Positions 60,294-64,000 of a stretch of DNA of 64,000 nt are shown one piece after another. Under the pieces are notes generated by a model. That model was not told where the DNA came from and did not search any database. It worked only from the letters and a program-made list of their open reading frames with translations. This stretch comes from an uncultured Dehalococcoidia bacterium (GTDB lineage Bacteria > Chloroflexota > Dehalococcoidia > Dehalococcoidales > UBA1222). Position 1 is the first letter of the stretch; each line of letters starts with the position of its first letter. The DNA is taken from NCBI GenBank assembly GCA_903844845.1, contig CAIMVG010000020.1, positions 1 to 64,000 of the forward strand, written 5' to 3'. The position numbers and the translations under genes were made by a program.

Positions 60294-60854
60294 TTGGCGA
60301 CTATTTTAGAACGTGTAAAAAAAGTTACGATTGCCCAGCTTGGCGTCACCGAAAGCGAAGTTTCATCCGGTTCTAATTTTGCCGGCGACCTCGGCGCGGA
60401 TTCCCTTGACCAGGTTGAACTGCTCATGGCCCTGGAAGAAGAGTTCAGTACTCCCGATAAAAAGATAACCATCCCGGACGAGGAAGGCGAAAAGATATTG
60501 ACCGTGGAAGACGCGGTTGATTTTTTGAAAAGCATCGGGGTCTCGGACTTCGAAGCGCCCCCGAAAATCCCGGAGAGGTCCGGTTTTCCGAGGATCAATC
60601 TGCCCAGGCCCAACATCAGCCGGCCTCCGTTGAACAAACCCAATCCCCAGGTCCAGGACAGGCAGCAAAACCGGCCTGCCGCCGGAAACCCGCCCCGCGG
60701 AGGCCAGCCCCAGCGCAGGGACAACCGCCCCCGGAGAGACCGGCCCCAGGGGAACTTGCCCCGGCCCAACAACGTGCCGAGACCGCCGCAGCAACCCCCG
60801 CCTGCTCCCCAGCCTCCCCGCAACCCGCCCGGGCCGGGCAGCACGCCGGCGTGA
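60294..60854 (+). CDS. acpP: Acyl carrier protein with long Pro/Arg-rich C-terminal tail
   Basis: Residues about 1-82 form a normal ACP with the phosphopantetheine Ser in [18 protein letters not shown] and the closing [13 protein letters not shown]. The next ~100 residues are a disordered tail rich in Pro, Arg, Asn and Gln ([52 protein letters not shown]). TTG 60294 has GGAGG five bases upstream and is preferred over TTG 60282. The ACP fold is certain; a tail this long (186 versus ~80 residues) is not usual. It has no stop or frameshift to suggest an assembly error, and a terminator follows. Confidence 0.9.
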   Translation: MATILERVKKVTIAQLGVTESEVSSGSNFAGDLGADSLDQVELLMALEEEFSTPDKKITIPDEEGEKILTVEDAVDFLKSIGVSDFEAPPKIPERSGFPRINLPRPNISRPPLNKPNPQVQDRQQNRPAAGNPPRGGQPQRRDNRPRRDRPQGNLPRPNNVPRPPQQPPPAPQPPRNPPGPGSTPA

Positions 60855-60873
60855 TAAAGATTTATCCATACAC

Positions 60874-60905
60874 AAAAAGAGGGAGTTAAAACTCCCTCTT
60901 TTTAT
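60874..60905. terminator. Bidirectional terminator between acpP and mfd
   Basis: AAAAAGAGGGAGTT pairs with AACTCCCTCTTTTT across a short AA loop; T runs occur on both strands, serving both convergent genes. Confidence 0.92.
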
Positions 60906-60926
60906 ATTTAACGGGGATCCGGCGGT

Positions 60927-63900
60927 CTATCCCCCGGGGGCCAGCCTTGTCACGACTTCCTGCAGGGATTTTTGCCAGTCATTTTTAAGTACGGCAGTAT
61001 CGAGCCTGACCTGGTTCAGGCTGACCCTGACGCCGGCCCGCGGCAGTCCAGGCATGGCCGGATCGAACTGTATACCGCTCGGCCGCCGCAGGACGATCTG
61101 GCCTCCCTCGGTTGAAATCGATTCAAGCCTGGCTTTGGACGCCAGCACCTTGATCTTTACCGCATATAACAGGTTTTGGACCTCGGCAGGCAGTTCTCCG
61201 AAACGGTCTTTGAAATCCTTGCCCAGGACATCGACCGCTTCGGTATTTTTTGATCCGGCCAGGGACTGGTACAGGCTGAGCCTGGTGTCCGTATCCGCCA
61301 CATAATTCTCCGGGATGAAAGCAGGCTGCGGAAGATCGATGGTGGGAGGCGGGAGGCGCATGCTGGGAACGAACGATTTCCCCAACTTATCGGCATTCCT
61401 GCGCGATTTGAGTTCGTCTACGGCCTCGGAAAGGAGATGGGTGTACAGGCTGAAACCCACGGAATTTATGTGCCCGCTCTGTCTGACCCCGAGGATGTTG
61501 CCGGCCCCCCTTATCTCAAGATCTTTCATGGCGATGCCGAAACCCGCTCCGAGTTCAGTGGCCTCATAAATGGTACGGAGGCGCTGGTCGGCGTCCGGGG
61601 TCAGGCGCTTGGCCTTGTCATACAGGAAATAGGCGTAGGCCAGGTTGGCTCCGCGCCCGACGCGCCCCCTGAGCTGGTAAAGCTGGGTCAGCCCCAGCCG
61701 GTCGGCCTGGTTGATGATAAGCGTGTTGGCGTTGGGAACGTCGAGCCCGCTCTCGATGATCGTGGTGCAAAGCAGCACGTCGACGCTGCCCTGGGCAAAA
61801 TCGCCCATAACTTTTTCAAGGTCGTCCTCATGCATCTGGCCGTGTCCCACCGCGATCCGGGCTTCAGGCACCAGAACCCTGAGTTTTTCAGCCAGTATGC
61901 CGATGCTCTGAACACGGTTGTGGACGAAAAACACCTGCCCGTTGCGCTCGATCTCACGTACGATGGCTTCACGGACCAGCTGGTCGTCGTATTCGGCAAC
62001 GTAGGTTTTGATGGGAAGGCGTTCTTCCGGTGGCGTTTCCATGACGCTCATGTCGCGGACCCCCACGAGCGAAAGGTTAAGCGTGCGGGGGATAGGGGTG
62101 GCCGAGAGGGTCAGCACGTCTACTTCCCGGCGCATCCGCTTGAAATGCTCTTTATGGCTGACGCCGAAGCGCTGCTCTTCGTCTATGACCAGCAAGCCGA
62201 GGTCCTTGAATGTGACGTCTTTTTGAATCAGCCGGTGTGTTCCGATGGCTATGTCCACCGAACCGTCGGCGATCCCGGCGATTATCTCTTTCTGTTCGCC
62301 TGCGCTTTTAAAGCGGCTAAGGGATTCGATCCGCACCGGAAATGCGGCCAGCCGTTCCTTGAAAGTCGTGTAATGCTGCTGGGCCAGAACAGTGGTCGGA
62401 ACCAGTATCGCCACCTGCTTGTCATCCATGACCGCCTTGAACGCGGCGCGCAGGGCTACCTCGGTTTTTCCGTATCCCACGTCGCCGCATATCAGCCTGT
62501 CCATGGGGCGCGCATGGGACATGTCTTCCTTCACCTGGACGATGGCGGTCAGCTGGTCGGGAGTTTCCACATACGGGAAAGAAGCCTCAAGTTCGATCTG
62601 CCAGGTGTTGTCCGGCGAGTAAGCGAAACCGGGCGCAACCTCGCGTGCCGCATAGATATTGAGCAATTCTTCGGCGATATCTTCCGCCGATGCCCGCGCC
62701 TTCTCCTTGCTCTTGACCCATTCCAGGCTGCCCAGGCGGCTCAGTGAAGGCGGATGGTCCCCGGCCCCGATATAACGGCCTACCCGGTCTATCTGATCGG
62801 TAGGCACGTAGAGGCGGTCGCCGGACGCGTAATCGAGCAGCATGTATTCCCGGGTCATGCCGCCCGCGCTCATGGTTATAACACCGGAGAATTTCCCTAT
62901 GCCGTGTTCGATATGCACCACGTAATCGCCCGGTTTTATGTCAACATAAAGCTTGTGATGCGCGACGGGCCTGCGCTTCGCCTGCCTCTGTTGTTTGAGG
63001 AACCCGAATAATTCGCTGTCGGTAAAAAGAAAAACACTGCTGCCCAGTTCCCAGCCGTGTGCGAGAAGCCCCTGGACCAGAGTTAAGGAACCTTTGACGG
63101 GCAGGTTGTCTATTTCATCGACCACCCCGGCGCTGAGGCCTTCTTTCGCGATCAATTCCGCCAGGCGCCCCGCCTGGTGACTGACGGCGATCACCCGCTT
63201 TTTGTCGGCGATGAGGCCTTTGACCCTTTCTATCCATGCAGGAAGCTGGCCGGCATAACTGTGCGCCGGGCTGAAATCGATCTTGAGGGCTTCGCTCCCG
63301 GCGGCGGGCGCGAGGTCCGAGAATTCCAGCCTTCTGGACCGGATAAGGCCCGTTTCCAGTTCGTCCCAGGTGAAATAGGGCCGTGGGAAATTCGAGGGCA
63401 ATTCCCGGGCAGCCAGCCTCTGTTCGAACACCGGGCGAGCTTCGTCGTCCAGAAAACGGGCTTCCTCTTTGATACGGCCGGGTTCATCCAGGACCATAAG
63501 GCAGCCCGGAGGCAGGTAACTTAAAAAAGTGTCTTCGTTGAAAAGCGCCGCGTAAAAGGAAGGTGATTCCGGCAGATGCCCGGCGTTGAAGAGTTCGATG
63601 TCCCTCTCGAAGGCGAGCCGCGATTCGTCATTCAACTCATTCAGGATGCCCGGAGCGAGGTTTTTGTTGACACTGGAGCCGTCTCCGACGAAAAACGGCG
63701 CCATCTCCGAGGCCGGGCCTATTTCTATGGACTCGACCTGCTTCAAAGAACGCTGGCTTGTCGGTTCGAACAGCCGCAGGCTTTCGACGCTGTTGCCGAA
63801 AAACTCCACTCTGACCGGCATCTCCAGGGTCGGTGGATACACGTCGAGTATCCCCCCGCGACGGCTAAGGCTCCCGGGCACTTCTACGAGGCTCTCGGTA

Positions 63901-64000
63901 TGATAACCGAGGGCCCCCAGGCGGGCTGCCAGGTTGACGGGGTCTGCCTCCATACCCTTGCCGAGTGTTATCCAGCCTGTCCGGAACAACTGCGACGCGG
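60927..64000 (-). CDS. mfd: Transcription-repair coupling factor Mfd (5' end outside window)
   Basis: Mfd removes RNA polymerase stalled at lesions and recruits UvrA. The visible 1,024 codons include part of the N-terminal UvrB-like region ([26 protein letters not shown]), the RNAP-interacting domain ([32 protein letters not shown]), the translocase with Walker [16 protein letters not shown], the DEEQ-box VIDEEQRFG and the QLRGRVGRG motif, and the C-terminal D7 domain. The frame stays open to the window edge, so about the first 100 residues are missing. It converges on acpP with a shared terminator. Confidence 0.96.
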   Translation of the reverse strand, partial: ASQLFRTGWITLGKGMEADPVNLAARLGALGYHTESLVEVPGSLSRRGGILDVYPPTLEMPVRVEFFGNSVESLRLFEPTSQRSLKQVESIEIGPASEMAPFFVGDGSSVNKNLAPGILNELNDESRLAFERDIELFNAGHLPESPSFYAALFNEDTFLSYLPPGCLMVLDEPGRIKEEARFLDDEARPVFEQRLAARELPSNFPRPYFTWDELETGLIRSRRLEFSDLAPAAGSEALKIDFSPAHSYAGQLPAWIERVKGLIADKKRVIAVSHQAGRLAELIAKEGLSAGVVDEIDNLPVKGSLTLVQGLLAHGWELGSSVFLFTDSELFGFLKQQRQAKRRPVAHHKLYVDIKPGDYVVHIEHGIGKFSGVITMSAGGMTREYMLLDYASGDRLYVPTDQIDRVGRYIGAGDHPPSLSRLGSLEWVKSKEKARASAEDIAEELLNIYAAREVAPGFAYSPDNTWQIELEASFPYVETPDQLTAIVQVKEDMSHARPMDRLICGDVGYGKTEVALRAAFKAVMDDKQVAILVPTTVLAQQHYTTFKERLAAFPVRIESLSRFKSAGEQKEIIAGIADGSVDIAIGTHRLIQKDVTFKDLGLLVIDEEQRFGVSHKEHFKRMRREVDVLTLSATPIPRTLNLSLVGVRDMSVMETPPEERLPIKTYVAEYDDQLVREAIVREIERNGQVFFVHNRVQSIGILAEKLRVLVPEARIAVGHGQMHEDDLEKVMGDFAQGSVDVLLCTTIIESGLDVPNANTLIINQADRLGLTQLYQLRGRVGRGANLAYAYFLYDKAKRLTPDADQRLRTIYEATELGAGFGIAMKDLEIRGAGNILGVRQSGHINSVGFSLYTHLLSEAVDELKSRRNADKLGKSFVPSMRLPPPTIDLPQPAFIPENYVADTDTRLSLYQSLAGSKNTEAVDVLGKDFKDRFGELPAEVQNLLYAVKIKVLASKARLESISTEGGQIVLRRPSGIQFDPAMPGLPRAGVRVSLNQVRLDTAVLKNDWQKSLQEVVTRLAPGG

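Noticed and set aside
61437-62747. 436-codon plus-strand ORF opposite mfd
   Set aside because: Mfd motifs are continuous on the minus strand across the same region; the plus frame has none.
1-64000. tRNA, rRNA, tmRNA and RNase P RNA genes
   Set aside because: No stretch with the expected conserved arms was recognised; GTTCGA-type matches found (for example near 20290) lacked paired arms.

Overview
The window is bacterial and fairly GC-rich, apart from one AT-rich block. Densely packed housekeeping genes alternate with repeat-filled intergenic gaps. The archaeal-type (class V) fructose-1,6-bisphosphatase/aldolase, three DegV proteins, the split rpmB / fakA-degV-degV-recG and yceD-rpmF-fabD-fabG clusters, and the many TTG starts fit a Chloroflexota genome, probably a Dehalococcoidia-like lineage. 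That placement is inferred from family content; no rRNA or other taxonomic marker is present.

Layout. 0-16.5 kb: a partial transposase-like ORF at the left edge, a sugar-nucleotide pyrophosphorylase, AMP-forming acetyl-CoA synthetase, prfA-prmC, a divergent EF-G-like GTPase, a tyrosine recombinase, an Ala-rich coiled-coil protein, a methyltransferase pair, uvrC, a Cof-type HAD phosphatase and mutS. 16.8-20.4 kb: a repeat field of 28-bp palindromes built on the half-site GTAGGGGCACGGC. At its heart is a REP-associated-type (HUH/Y1) transposase gene that carries copies of the palindrome inside its own reading frame. An FAH-family hydrolase and a tandem UspA protein lie within the field. 20.4-24.1 kb: cobO-type adenosyltransferase, fbp, rdgB and dnaN. 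24.2-27.9 kb: an AT-rich, probably acquired island. It holds a putative PD-(D/E)XK nuclease facing a DUF2683 / LemA / Nudix-metallophosphoesterase fusion / 2H phosphoesterase operon. 28-35.9 kb: TPR, DegV, zinc-ribbon, Tat-exported protease-like and lipoprotein genes (one with a GcvH-like lipoyl domain), then arfB. 36-41.7 kb: rlmN, a DUF1254/DUF1214 pair and two cyclophilins among more palindromes and hairpins. 41.8-49 kb: the arginine operon argJ-argB-argD-(hydrolase)-argG-argH, then rpmB. 49.3-64 kb: fakA-degV-degV-recG, argS, yceD-rpmF-fabD-fabG-nusB-acpP, and most of mfd running off the right edge.

How the genes work together. argJ/B/D/G/H supply most of arginine synthesis. FakA with the DegV proteins should phosphorylate exogenous fatty acids and FabD/FabG/ACP build new ones. 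UvrC, MutS, RecG, Mfd, RdgB and the beta clamp serve DNA maintenance. PrfA, PrmC, ArfB, RlmN, ArgS, L28 and L32 serve translation.

The two least ordinary systems are these. First, the transposase/palindrome family: 18 near-complete copies, one with a compensatory stem change, plus a composite 68-bp form with a conserved tail. Second, the AT-rich cassette: its 2H, metallophosphoesterase and Nudix activities together would match the steps that dismantle ADP-ribose cyclic phosphate or process RNA 2',3' ends. This second proposal is inference only. No tRNA, rRNA or CRISPR array was seen.
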